DNA of 64,000 bases from Flavihumibacter profundi (GCF_020076305.1 NZ_JAIQXE010000003.1:434001-498000); one strand, 5' to 3'; counted from the first letter of the stretch, positions 1-7,903 are shown. Numbers and translations: made by a program. Notes: a model not told the origin generated them from the letters alone.

Positions 1-271
1 AAGTGCGCACCTGTTCCAGGTAAACATCATTGAGTCCTGTCCGCTCTTTCAAAATCCTGTAGGAAGCTGTTTCGATATCTTCATCGGGCTTAACCAGGTC
101 GCCGAGTAATGACCATTTTCCTTTGTACTCATTTAAATTGCATTTAATCACCAGAACTTTCAATTCATTGTCTTCAAATCCGAAAATCACACAATCCACC
201 GACAGGGCTATCCTGAAATAATCCTTATCACCCAATTCTCCAAAATGACTGAAACGGGAAATCTTTTTCAT
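1..271 (-). CDS. Nudix-family transcriptional regulator (NrtR/AraR-like), C-terminus outside window
   Basis: The minus-strand reading frame opens with ATG at 271 and runs without a stop off the left edge, giving about 90 N-terminal residues. Residues about 12-90 form the beginning of a Nudix fold. The Nudix box is degenerate: it reads GDLVKPDED...RILKERTGL, so the second glycine and two metal-binding glutamates of the canonical REUxEExGU signature are replaced. In Bacteroidota, proteins of this kind carry a C-terminal winged helix and act as sugar- or nucleotide-responsive repressors, not hydrolases. The winged helix is not visible here, so the regulator call is inferred from family resemblance and motif loss. 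A 12-bp palindrome lies just upstream of the start. Its targets are unknown. Confidence 0.72.
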   Translation of the reverse strand, partial: MKKISRFSHFGELGDKDYFRIALSVDCVIFGFEDNELKVLVIKCNLNEYKGKWSLLGDLVKPDEDIETASYRILKERTGLNDVYLEQVRT

Positions 272-277
272 AGTGCT

Positions 278-289
278 AACCTTAAGGTT
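278..289. promoter_or_regulatory. 12-bp perfect palindrome upstream of the Nudix regulator
   Basis: AACCTTAAGGTT is a perfect palindrome ending 6 bp before the regulator's ATG at 271. A symmetric site here fits autoregulatory binding by the adjacent dimeric regulator. This is inferred from position and symmetry only. Confidence 0.35.
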
Positions 290-416
290 GTTCAAGTTTT
301 TCAAAAAGACACCAAAAAACTTTGTACAATACTACATTTTTACCGCCTGTTTTAGTATACATTTTTGCCATTTCCCGGAATACCACGAGCTTATACATTA
401 CGCTGGCAAGAAATTA

Positions 417-424
417 TATATTTG
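417..424 (+). promoter_or_regulatory. Candidate Bacteroidota -7 element for ligA
   Basis: TATATTTG matches the Bacteroidota -7 consensus TAnnTTTG exactly and lies 20 bp before the ligA ATG at 445. No clear -33 TTG box was found at the usual distance. It supports the ATG at 445 over the earlier in-frame start at 322, which lies upstream of the element. Confidence 0.45.
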
Positions 425-444
425 GGGCAATTGGCAATAAGAAT

Positions 445-2535
445 ATGTACACCCAGAAACAAACACATGAATGGCAGGCGAAGACCGTGCAACTCCTCCA
501 ACAGCTACCAGATATCCCGGTGGCTGAGGTTGAGATCCTTCGGGAGGTGCTGCGGTTCCATGAATACAGGTATTATCTGCTGGACTCGCCCTTAGTGTCA
601 GATTTCGAATATGACCAGTTGTACAAGGCCCTGGAAAGGATAGAAGAAAAACATCCCAAACTGGTCCGGCCGGATTCGCCAACCCAGCGTGTTGCAAATG
701 GTTTAACTCCATCCTTCCCCACTGTTTCGCACCTTGTACCAATGTTGTCACTGGATAATTCATACAATGCAGAAGACCTGGCAGATTGGGACCGGCGGGT
801 TCGTGAGGGATCCGGGGAGGCACATATTGAATACTGCGTTGAACCAAAATTTGACGGGGCTAGTATTTCCCTCATTTATGAAAACGACCTGCTGGTTCGT
901 GGTGCAACCCGGGGTGATGGGGTTCAGGGCGATGAAATCACCACTAATATCCGGCAGATCAGGTCAGTACCGCTTTCCGCAAAATTTTCAGATTATGGCA
1001 TCCAACAGATTGAGATTCGTGGGGAGGTTTTGCTGACAAAAAAACATTTCAAGGCATTCAACGAAAAACTGGCTGAACAGAACCTGCCGCCACTTGCGAA
1101 TCCAAGGAATGCCGCATCAGGTTCTTTGCGCATCAAAGACCCTAAGGAAGTAAAGCGGCGTAACCTTGAAGCTTTTTTGTACCACATCAGCTACCATGTT
1201 GATACCGGAGGGATGCCAGCCGCTTTGAGAACCCATTCCGGAAGCCTTGAATTGCTTTGGGAATTGGGTTTCAGGAGCCCTAATAAAGAAAAAAAAGTAT
1301 TTAAAGGAATAAAAGATGTAATCGCTTATTGCAAGGAATTTGAAGAGGGCCGGGATGAATTACCCTACGAAATTGATGGTATGGTGATTAAGGTAAACCG
1401 GCTTGACCTGCAGGACCGCCTGGGAATGACAACGCACCATCCGCGTTGGGCGATAGCCTATAAGTTTAAAGCGAGGCAGGCAACAAGCCGCCTGAAGGAT
1501 GTTGAATTCCAGGTAGGCCGGACAGGGGCCATTACGCCGGTAGCGAAAATAGACCCCGTACCCATCGGGGGCGTAACGGTTGCTTCCATCAGCCTTTTTA
1601 ATGAGGACGTTATCCGTGAAAAAGACCTGATGATTGGGGATATGGTATTGGTAGAGCGTGCTGGGGATGTGATTCCCTATATTGTAAAGTCATTGCCCGA
1701 AGTCCGTAACGGAAAGGAACAACCGATTGAATTCCCGGTTAAATGTCCCGAATGCAAATCAAGATTATTTAAGGAAGAAGGTGAGGCGGTATGGCGTTGT
1801 ATCAATATTGATTGCCCGGCACAGGTTGTGGAGCGCATCATCCATTTTGTTTCTAAAGACGCCATGGACATCCGCAGTTTTGGGGAAGCCAATGTGCGTA
1901 AATTTTACGAGTTGGGCTACCTGAAAGATATCCCCTCAATTTACCGGTTGCCCTTTGAGAAAATCGGCGGCATGGAAGGATTTGGGGAAAAGTCGATTAG
2001 TAACCTTTCGGAGGCCATCAGTAAATCCAAGCACCAACCCCTGCACCGCCTGATTTTTGCCCTTGGTATTCGCTACGTTGGTGAAACCACCGCCAAAACA
2101 CTGGCCCAGGCCGTAAGTAACCTGATGGAACTGAGCAAAATGAGCCTTGAAGAATTGCAGGAAGTGGAAGATGTAGGTGTAAAAGTGGCTGCCAGTATAC
2201 ACCAGTTCTTTCATAATCCAGCCAACCTGAAGATGCTGGAAGAGCTAAAAGAGCTGGGACTAAACATGAAGAGCGAAAAGAAGAAAACACTGTCTGGAGG
2301 CGGGCTTGAAGGCCAGACCTTCCTGTTCACAGGTACCCTTAACCGCATGAAACGGTCTGATGCTGAAACCATGGTGGAAGAACGGGGTGGGAAATTGCTA
2401 AGCGGGGTAAGCAGTAAGCTGAATTACCTGGTGGTAGGTGAAGATGCCGGCTCAAAACTGGAAAAGGCGAAAAAAATACCCCAGATCCATATTATTACCG
2501 AGGAAGATTTTTTAAAAATGATCGGGAATGTATAA
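445..2535 (+). CDS. ligA: NAD-dependent DNA ligase LigA
   Basis: This enzyme seals nicks in duplex DNA using NAD+ during replication and repair. The frame is open from 322, but the first 41 residues look non-coding and a -7 element lies inside them, so the ATG at 445 is chosen, giving 696 residues, normal for LigA. Numbering from that start, the adenylation motif KFDG places the AMP-accepting lysine at about 135. The OB-fold follows, then a four-cysteine zinc finger (C434, C437, C452, C457), helix-hairpin-helix repeats, and a C-terminal BRCT domain from about residue 622. All expected domains are present in the usual order. It is a single-copy essential gene in most bacteria and tells little about the neighbourhood. 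Confidence 0.97.
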   Translation: MYTQKQTHEWQAKTVQLLQQLPDIPVAEVEILREVLRFHEYRYYLLDSPLVSDFEYDQLYKALERIEEKHPKLVRPDSPTQRVANGLTPSFPTVSHLVPMLSLDNSYNAEDLADWDRRVREGSGEAHIEYCVEPKFDGASISLIYENDLLVRGATRGDGVQGDEITTNIRQIRSVPLSAKFSDYGIQQIEIRGEVLLTKKHFKAFNEKLAEQNLPPLANPRNAASGSLRIKDPKEVKRRNLEAFLYHISYHVDTGGMPAALRTHSGSLELLWELGFRSPNKEKKVFKGIKDVIAYCKEFEEGRDELPYEIDGMVIKVNRLDLQDRLGMTTHHPRWAIAYKFKARQATSRLKDVEFQVGRTGAITPVAKIDPVPIGGVTVASISLFNEDVIREKDLMIGDMVLVERAGDVIPYIVKSLPEVRNGKEQPIEFPVKCPECKSRLFKEEGEAVWRCINIDCPAQVVERIIHFVSKDAMDIRSFGEANVRKFYELGYLKDIPSIYRLPFEKIGGMEGFGEKSISNLSEAISKSKHQPLHRLIFALGIRYVGETTAKTLAQAVSNLMELSKMSLEELQEVEDVGVKVAASIHQFFHNPANLKMLEELKELGLNMKSEKKKTLSGGGLEGQTFLFTGTLNRMKRSDAETMVEERGGKLLSGVSSKLNYLVVGEDAGSKLEKAKKIPQIHIITEEDFLKMIGNV

Positions 2536-2579
2536 ACGCATAAAAGTTTTGTGGCATATCTTTTCGTAACTTTAAAAAA

Positions 2580-3152
2580 ATGGGAACGATGGTCAAATCA
2601 TTAACAGGCGAAATCTGGAAGCCACTCCAGTTTCCGGGATGGAAACACCTTCGCAAACAATACGCATTATCATCCAGTGGCCGCGTAGCAAGTTATACCG
2701 ATTCGGTACTGGAGGATGGTAAATTATTGAACGGGTCGCTGACAACCGGTTATAAAACACTGAATCTTCACCGTCCGGGTAATAATGGTACGTTGTATAT
2801 ACACCGTGAAATTGCCCGTCTCTTTTTGAAGAAGCCTTCTCCAAAGCACCGGTATGTGATTCATGTTAATCATAACAAAACAGACAATTCATTAAAGAAC
2901 CTGAAATGGGCTACGTTGGATGAAATGATCGAACATCAGCAAAGCAGTCCTGCAAAGGTTGCTTATAAGAAAATCCAGGCCAACCGTGCGACCGGGTTAA
3001 AGCTCAATGCAACGCAGGTTAAATCAATTAAAAAGACACTCAGTAGCAAAAGCAGGACACTTACCATTCGCCAGCTAGCTGAAAAGTATGGCGTAAGTGA
3101 AATGACTATGTACCGCATCAAAAGCGGCGAAAACTGGGGTAAAGTGAAATAA
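2580..3152 (+). CDS. NUMOD4/HNH endonuclease-like protein with C-terminal helix-turn-helix
   Basis: The 190-residue protein has an N-terminal NUMOD4-like segment (about residues 8-50, including the E-x-W-K and L-S-S-x-G-R-V features). An HNH core follows at about 75-120, with IHREIA, a central H-V-N-H and N-K-T-D-N-S-L-x-N-L-x-W. The C-terminal 45 residues form a helix-turn-helix (LTIRQLAEKYGVSEMTMYRI). This arrangement is seen in homing-type endonucleases and in free-standing phage or genomic copies. No intron, intein or repeat surrounds it and ligA next door is intact, so activity and mobility are unproven. An alternative in-frame ATG lies at 2589. It may be a domesticated DNA-binding protein. 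Confidence 0.75.
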   Translation: MGTMVKSLTGEIWKPLQFPGWKHLRKQYALSSSGRVASYTDSVLEDGKLLNGSLTTGYKTLNLHRPGNNGTLYIHREIARLFLKKPSPKHRYVIHVNHNKTDNSLKNLKWATLDEMIEHQQSSPAKVAYKKIQANRATGLKLNATQVKSIKKTLSSKSRTLTIRQLAEKYGVSEMTMYRIKSGENWGKVK

Positions 3153-3196
3153 TTCCTGCCTGGTGCTTTTAAGGTACCAGGTACCTTCCTTTTCAG

Positions 3197-3224
3197 AACC
3201 GGCTCAATTGATCCGGTTTTTTTT
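3197..3224 (+). terminator. Intrinsic terminator-like hairpin after the HNH gene
   Basis: AACCGG and CCGGTT form a 6-bp stem around a 10-nt loop, followed by a run of eight T (3217-3224). It lies between the HNH gene and the DUF2461 start at 3244 and supports separate transcription. It is why the DUF2461 start is placed at 3244 and not at the earlier in-frame 3163. Confidence 0.6.
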
Positions 3225-3243
3225 GCAGCAACAAAAAAAAGCA

Positions 3244-3909
3244 ATGTTGGTGAAATCAACAATCGGGTTCCTGAAAGACCTGAAGAAAAACAATAACAAA
3301 ACCTGGTTCGATGAAAACCGGAAAACCTACGAAGCGGCAAAGGAGGATATGGAAAAATTTGTTCAGGCCGTTATTGATACCCATGCTAAAAATGACCCAT
3401 CAATTTCTGCCCTAAAGGCAAAAGAATGTTTGTTCCGCATTAACCGTGATGTCCGATTCTCGAAAGACAAATCGCCTTATAAAACCAATTTCGGGGCAAG
3501 TATTAACGCGGGAGGCAAAAAGTCGATGCGGGCAGGATATTACATACATATCGAACCCGGGCAAAGCTTCACTGGAGGTGGATTGTATATGCCAATGCCG
3601 CCGGATTTAAAAAAAGTACGGCAGGAAATTGATTATAACCTGGAAGAGTTTAGAAGTATTGTTGAAGGGAAAAAATTCAAATCAGTTTTCGGCAAACTTT
3701 CCGAAAGTGCTGATTTGAAATTAACCCGCGTTCCCCAGGGATTTGAAAAAGACTCCCCTGCGGCCGAATACCTTGTTTTTAAAAGTTTCGTCGCCATTAA
3801 ACAAATTCCTGATAGCGATTTACAAGACAAAACTATGGTGAAGAAAGTAACCGAAGCTTTTACAACATTGCAGCCCCTGTTAAATTTCCTCAACCGTAGT
3901 TTTGACTAA
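3244..3909 (+). CDS. DUF2461 domain protein (TIGR02453 family)
   Basis: A 221-residue cytosolic protein of the DUF2461 family, common in Bacteroidota and of unknown biochemical function. Family features visible are the N-terminal FLKDLKKNNNKTWFDENRK segment, RINRDVRFSKDKSPYKTNFGA in the centre, and G-YYIHIEPG-SF-GGGLYMP following. The frame is open from 3163, but that region holds a terminator-like hairpin and has no similarity to the family, so the ATG at 3244 is preferred. It ends 7 bp before the convergent asd stop codon. No signal peptide or membrane segment is seen. Confidence 0.88.
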   Translation: MLVKSTIGFLKDLKKNNNKTWFDENRKTYEAAKEDMEKFVQAVIDTHAKNDPSISALKAKECLFRINRDVRFSKDKSPYKTNFGASINAGGKKSMRAGYYIHIEPGQSFTGGGLYMPMPPDLKKVRQEIDYNLEEFRSIVEGKKFKSVFGKLSESADLKLTRVPQGFEKDSPAAEYLVFKSFVAIKQIPDSDLQDKTMVKKVTEAFTTLQPLLNFLNRSFD

Positions 3910-3916
3910 TCATTCT

Positions 3917-4909
3917 TTATCCTAACAACCCTTTCTGAAGCAGGTATTCTGCAATCTGTACAGCATTGGTTGCCGCACCTTTTCGGAGGTTATCACTTAC
4001 GATCCACATATTCAGGGTATTTGGCTGAGACTCATCCCTTCTCAAGCGGCCGACAAAAACTTCATCTTTTTCGTGTGCGTCCTTCGGCATCGGATATTTT
4101 GCGTTGGCGGGATCATCCACCAATACTACTCCGGGTGCCGCTGCCAATAAGGATTTTACTTCGTTTATGTCAAACTCATTGTCGAACTCCACATTTACGC
4201 TTTCACTATGTCCGCCCATCACCGGAATACGGACTGTTGTAGCCGTAACACGAATACTATCGTCTCGCATGATCTTTTTGGTCTCGTTCACCATTTTCAT
4301 TTCTTCCTTCGTATATCCATTATCGAGGAATACATCAATTTGCGGAATTGCATTCATATCAATCTGGTATTTATATGCCATTTCGCCTTCAATACCCTGA
4401 CGCTCATTCATTAACTGGGTAACCGCCTTTACGCCGGTTCCGGTAACACTCTGGTAAGTAGACACCACAAGTCTTTTGATATGGTATTTCTTATGCAAAG
4501 GATTCAGAGCAACCACCATTTGTATAGTGGAGCAGTTCGGATTAGCGATGATTTTATCGTTTACAGTTAATGCATCTGCATTAATTTCAGGAACGACCAG
4601 TTTTTTCGTGGGGTCCATTCTCCAGGCAGATGAATTATCGATGACCGTAATGCCAGCTTCAGCAAATTTTGGCGCCCATTCAAGTGAGGTGCTGCCCCCT
4701 GCTGAAAACAAAGCCACGGCTGGTTTTGCTGCAATGGCATCAGTCATGCTTACTACTTTGTATTTTTTACCCTTGTATTCTACTTCCTTTCCCACTGATT
4801 TTTCAGAGGCTACGGGGATCAGCTCGGTAACAGGGAAATTGCGTTCTGCCAGAACCTGTAACATTTTGGTGCCTACTAGTCCGGTGGCACCCACAACTGC
4901 GACTTTCAT
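3917..4909 (-). CDS. asd: Aspartate-semialdehyde dehydrogenase
   Basis: Asd reduces L-aspartyl phosphate to aspartate semialdehyde with NADPH, the branch point to lysine/diaminopimelate, threonine, methionine and isoleucine. From the ATG at 4909 the protein has 330 residues, standard length. The NADP-binding GATGLVG loop is at residues 7-13, the catalytic cysteine is C126 in NPNCST, and the base H234 lies in GGHSESV. An upstream in-frame GTG at 4984 would read through a terminator hairpin and is rejected. The mRNA leader contains a short ORF and an intrinsic terminator, described separately, so expression is probably controlled by attenuation. It is transcribed alone and converges with the DUF2461 gene. 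Confidence 0.96.
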   Translation of the reverse strand: MKVAVVGATGLVGTKMLQVLAERNFPVTELIPVASEKSVGKEVEYKGKKYKVVSMTDAIAAKPAVALFSAGGSTSLEWAPKFAEAGITVIDNSSAWRMDPTKKLVVPEINADALTVNDKIIANPNCSTIQMVVALNPLHKKYHIKRLVVSTYQSVTGTGVKAVTQLMNERQGIEGEMAYKYQIDMNAIPQIDVFLDNGYTKEEMKMVNETKKIMRDDSIRVTATTVRIPVMGGHSESVNVEFDNEFDINEVKSLLAAAPGVVLVDDPANAKYPMPKDAHEKDEVFVGRLRRDESQPNTLNMWIVSDNLRKGAATNAVQIAEYLLQKGLLG

Positions 4910-4931
4910 TTTATTTTTCTTGCTTTTAATT

Positions 4932-4961
4932 AAAAAAAAGCCTTCCCGTTTGGGAAGGCTT
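4932..4961 (-). terminator. Intrinsic terminator in the asd leader (attenuator)
   Basis: On the minus strand, AAGCCTTCCC and GGGAAGGCTT form a 10-bp stem with an AAAC loop, running directly into a T tract at 4939-4932. It lies 22 bp upstream of the asd start. The next gene upstream is divergent, so no minus-strand gene exists for it to terminate except asd's own transcript. This makes a regulatory role likely. Confidence 0.8.
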
Positions 4962-4989
4962 GAGTCTATTTTTTGAACATACACTACAA

Positions 4990-5052
4990 TTATACACCTT
5001 CCTGGTTGGGGAGCTGTTTCTTAATCTTAGTTGTATGTTTCATCATTGTCAT
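4990..5052 (-). CDS. Putative attenuator leader peptide for asd
   Basis: A 20-codon ORF, ATG at 5052 and TAA ending at 4990, reads M-T-M-M-K-H-T-T-K-I-K-K followed by Q-L-P-N-Q-E-G-V. Eleven of 20 residues are Met, Thr, Lys or Ile, the end products downstream of Asd. Codons for Q-E-G contain GGAAGGT (5002-4996), which can pair over 7 bp with GCCTTCC in the 5' arm of the terminator (4959-4953). A ribosome stalled on the Thr/Lys/Ile codons would leave that segment free to form an antiterminator. A ribosome reaching the stop codon would cover it and let the terminator fold. Translation is not demonstrated. Starts at 5046 or 5043 are alternatives. Confidence 0.5.
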   Translation of the reverse strand: MTMMKHTTKIKKQLPNQEGV

Positions 5053-5058
5053 GGATCA

Positions 5059-5090
5059 CGAAATTAAGCACCCGGGTTTTTTCACCCAAA
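5059..5090 (-). promoter_or_regulatory. Candidate promoter for the asd leader
   Basis: On the minus strand TTTG (5090-5087) is followed after 20 bp by TAATTTCG (5066-5059), a 7-of-8 match to TAnnTTTG at the normal Bacteroidota spacing. Transcription would begin within a few bases of the leader-peptide ATG at 5052. Confidence 0.45.
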
Positions 5091-5138
5091 TAATATTTTG
5101 CTATTGCAAATAAAACGGGGGTTGAGTAGTTTCATTCC

Positions 5139-6827
5139 ATGCTCCGGAATTACCTGTTTCTGATATTTTTGATATCTGCTGGAACGCATTCTGCACAAGC
5201 GTTTCAGGTAGTTATAACTGAATTGCTGCCAGACCCTGTTCCGGCCATTTCATTACCACCAGAAGAATTTATTGAACTAACAAATGTTAGTGGCAAAATT
5301 ATTGATATTTCCGGCTGGCTGCTCTCCAACGGCCGGACAACCGCAGTTTTCCCGGACAGCACTTTTTTACCACCGGACAGCATATTGATCGTTTGCAGTA
5401 CCCGCGCATTCAGCCAATACCTCAGTTATGGCAGAACAATCGCGCTAACAAAATATCCGGTACTTTCAAATGACGGAGATACAATCCTGCTTTTCGACAG
5501 GAACCAAAACCTCATTCATGCAGTTGCTTATTCCATAAAATCCTATGGGGGAGTTAATACAAATGGCCGAAGCCTGGAGATGATCGATTTGAAAAAGGCC
5601 TGCAGCATTAAAGGAAATTGGCAGGCCAGTGAGTCTGAGGCTGGTGGCAGCCCCGGTAAACCCAGCCTGGCCGGCATTTCACGAGATAAAGAAACAGGTT
5701 TCAATTTACTTTACGGGTTCACCAAAGGGAATGATAAACTGGTATTAGTTTTTGATGATGTTATCGATGCCGCGTCTGTCGCCAATATAAAGGCAATTGA
5801 ATCGGAGCCATGGCTTGATTTTACCGGGCTAACCATTGATGGCCCATTACACAACCAACTGGTATGCCAGCTTGCAGGTCCGCTTCTACCCCACAAGGTA
5901 TATGCCCTGCAGGCCAACAGTATCAGGTCATGCCAACTTTACCCGCCGGGTAATACCCGGCGGGTAAAGTTGGGTTTAGCCGACTCGATAGCAACTGGTA
6001 TGGTTATCAATGAGTTGCTTTTTGATCCACCCCCAACCGGCTGCGATTACGTTGAATTATACAATACAGGTCAGCAGATAATCGATTTGCAACAACTAAA
6101 ACTAGCTAACCGGAATAACCGGGGTGAAATCAGTTCATCAAAATCAATCAGCACCAGTCCGAGATACTTCTGTCCAGGAGAATACATTGTATGCACTGAA
6201 AATAAAGGCTGGCTCAGCAAACAATACCTGGTAAAAGACCCCATTACTATATTAGAATTGGAAAAACTTCCCTCCTGGCCTAACGAAACTGGTTCGGTAG
6301 TGCTATTAGATGGTAACAACAAAATCCTGGATGAATTAAATTACCAGTCTGGCTGGCAGTTTGAACTACTGGGAAATAAGGAAGGCATAGCCCTGGAAAG
6401 GAGAAATCCAACAGGCAAAACACAGGACAGGGACAATTGGTTTTCTGCAGCTATGAATGTGGGTTATGGTACGCCGGGTTATGCAAATTCACAGTTTACG
6501 GGAAATACATTTAATGGAATTAAAATTTGGCCAGAACCAGCTCTTTTTTCACCGGACGGCGATGGCAAAGATGACTTTTGCCATATCCGCTATAGTTTTA
6601 ATGAACCCGGTTATGTTCTCACCACACTTATTTATAACCGAAATGGAATCCTGGTGCGAAGCCTCGCCAGGAATGGTCTTTGTGGTATTCAGGGCCAGTT
6701 TTCCTGGGACGGTAAAGACGATAAAAAAAATCAGTTACCACCAGGTATATACATAGCGGTAACTGATATTTTTTCGGTAAATGGCAAAACCCGGCGATGG
6801 CGGCATGCTATTACCCTTGTGTATTAA
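5139..6827 (+). CDS. Secreted lamin-tail-domain protein with FlgD-like C-terminus
   Basis: A 562-residue exported protein with a signal peptide (about residues 1-21, cleavage near AQAF). Two lamin-tail-like domains are visible: one from about 24 to 125 (VVITELLPDP, EFIELTNVSG, GWLLSNG) and a second from about 284 to 440 (MVINELLFDPP, DYVELYNTG). The last 100 residues resemble a FlgD/gliding-associated immunoglobulin-like unit (FSPDGDGKDD, FSWDGKDD, PPGIYIAVTDI). Such proteins are typical surface or extracellular proteins of Bacteroidota; the exact role is unknown. The linker between the two lamin-tail domains contains a perfect long palindrome, listed separately. It is divergent from asd and its stop overlaps the convergent kinase stop by 4 nt. 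Confidence 0.82.
   Translation: MLRNYLFLIFLISAGTHSAQAFQVVITELLPDPVPAISLPPEEFIELTNVSGKIIDISGWLLSNGRTTAVFPDSTFLPPDSILIVCSTRAFSQYLSYGRTIALTKYPVLSNDGDTILLFDRNQNLIHAVAYSIKSYGGVNTNGRSLEMIDLKKACSIKGNWQASESEAGGSPGKPSLAGISRDKETGFNLLYGFTKGNDKLVLVFDDVIDAASVANIKAIESEPWLDFTGLTIDGPLHNQLVCQLAGPLLPHKVYALQANSIRSCQLYPPGNTRRVKLGLADSIATGMVINELLFDPPPTGCDYVELYNTGQQIIDLQQLKLANRNNRGEISSSKSISTSPRYFCPGEYIVCTENKGWLSKQYLVKDPITILELEKLPSWPNETGSVVLLDGNNKILDELNYQSGWQFELLGNKEGIALERRNPTGKTQDRDNWFSAAMNVGYGTPGYANSQFTGNTFNGIKIWPEPALFSPDGDGKDDFCHIRYSFNEPGYVLTTLIYNRNGILVRSLARNGLCGIQGQFSWDGKDDKKNQLPPGIYIAVTDIFSVNGKTRRWRHAITLVY
5933..5973. repeat. Perfect 18-bp inverted repeat inside the lamin-tail gene
   Basis: Left arm 5933-5950 and right arm 5956-5973 are exact reverse complements separated by TAATA; the outer T and A of the spacer extend the symmetry to 19 bp per arm. 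The element is GC-rich compared with the gene around it and is translated in frame in the linker between the two lamin-tail domains. The function is unknown. Confidence 0.9.
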
Positions 6828-7750
6828 TTTGTAAGGTTGATATCAAAATTAACCAGGTCAACAAATTGCTGCACCCTGTCATTAATATCTGCATGGCTTA
6901 TTTCCCGCATTCTTGTTGCTCCAAATTTTTCAACGCAGAAAGAGGCAAGGGCTGATCCTTTAATTACTGCATTTTTCATGTTTTCAAAAGAGATGTCTTT
7001 GGTTGCGGCTATATGACCAATAAATCCACCTGCAAAAGTATCACCTGCACCGGTTGGGTCGAAAACATCCTCCAGTGGAAGGGCTGGCGCGAAAAATACT
7101 TTTTCATCATGGAACAGTAAAGCGCCATGCTCGCCTTTTTTAATTACCAGAAATTTCGGGCCCATTTTCCTGATTTCCTTCGCGGCTTTAACCAGTGAAA
7201 ATTGCCCGCTTAACTGTCGGGCTTCACTATCGTTCACCATCAGCACGTCCACCTCTTTCAGTACTTCTTCCAGGTCGGCCATGGCCGTATCCATCCAGAA
7301 ATTCATTGTATCCAGGACTATAAGCTTTGGCCTGTTCTTTAGTTGCCTGATTACGCTGAGCTGAAGTTTAGGCATAAGGTTTCCCAGCATAAGGAATTCA
7401 GAATCCTGGTAGCTTGCCGGTACAACAGGATCAAAATTGGCCAATACGTTCAGTTGTGTATCCAGAGTATCACGGGTATTCATGTCGAGGTGATACTTGC
7501 CCGCCCAGAAAAATGATTTCTCGTCCTTTTTTACCTGCACGCCTTCCATGTCTACGCCACGGGCAATAAGGGCATCCAGCTCTTCCTTTGGAAAATCATA
7601 CCCGATAACAGACATCTGGTTTACCTCATGCACAAAATTAGAAGCACTCCAGGCCAGGTAGGTGGCTGATCCGCCAACGATTTGACCGCTTTTTCCAAAT
7701 GGCGTTTCAATAGCATCAAAAGCCATTGTACCAACAACAATTAAGGACAT
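6824..7750 (-). CDS. PfkB-family carbohydrate/nucleoside kinase
   Basis: A 308-residue ribokinase-fold kinase. The ATG at 7750 is used because the family start (MSLIVVGTMAFD) begins there and the preceding 30 in-frame residues look non-coding. The N-terminal GGSATYLAWSASNF matches the substrate/glycine-rich motif, and the C-terminal DPTGAGDTFAGGF is the PfkB signature with the catalytic aspartate in the anion hole. The substrate cannot be fixed from sequence; adenosine/ribokinase-like or sugar kinase roles are possible. It is transcribed alone, convergent with the lamin-tail gene and divergent from tetR. Confidence 0.88.
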   Translation of the reverse strand: MSLIVVGTMAFDAIETPFGKSGQIVGGSATYLAWSASNFVHEVNQMSVIGYDFPKEELDALIARGVDMEGVQVKKDEKSFFWAGKYHLDMNTRDTLDTQLNVLANFDPVVPASYQDSEFLMLGNLMPKLQLSVIRQLKNRPKLIVLDTMNFWMDTAMADLEEVLKEVDVLMVNDSEARQLSGQFSLVKAAKEIRKMGPKFLVIKKGEHGALLFHDEKVFFAPALPLEDVFDPTGAGDTFAGGFIGHIAATKDISFENMKNAVIKGSALASFCVEKFGATRMREISHADINDRVQQFVDLVNFDINLTN

Positions 7751-7869
7751 ATAATTAGTATAATTTATAGGTGGTTTTATTAAATAGCCTTCAGCAGGGC
7801 GTGCAGGCAATTCGCCGCGAAAGTAGCCGAATTTTTCCAAATAAATGAGCCATAACAGGCCTTTCGCGC

Positions 7870-7897
7870 AACTAACGGCCGTTCGTTTGTATATTTG
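7870..7897 (+). promoter_or_regulatory. tetR promoter with overlapping inverted-repeat operator
   Basis: TATATTTG at 7890-7897 is an exact -7 match, ending 6 bp before the tetR ATG at 7904. Immediately upstream, AACTAACGGCCGTTCGTT (7870-7887) is an 18-bp palindrome with one mismatched pair. Its core CTAAC-N4-GTTCG resembles the site at the paaA promoter. An operator at this place would let the TetR protein repress its own transcription. Confidence 0.55.
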
Positions 7898-7903
7898 GTT
7901 GTT

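Noticed and set aside
322-444. Upstream in-frame extension of ligA
   Set aside because: The 41 extra residues do not resemble LigA, and an exact -7 promoter element at 417-424 lies inside them.
2580-3152. HNH/NUMOD4 gene as a homing element interrupting a host gene
   Set aside because: Both flanking genes are complete and no intron, intein or terminal repeats were found.
3159-3181. CCTGGT/ACCAGG inverted repeat as a terminator
   Set aside because: The stem is short with an 11-nt loop and no T tract follows; the better terminator is at 3197-3224.
4910-4984. N-terminal extension of Asd from a GTG start
   Set aside because: It would be read through an intrinsic terminator hairpin and the family start GATGLVG context begins at the ATG at 4909.
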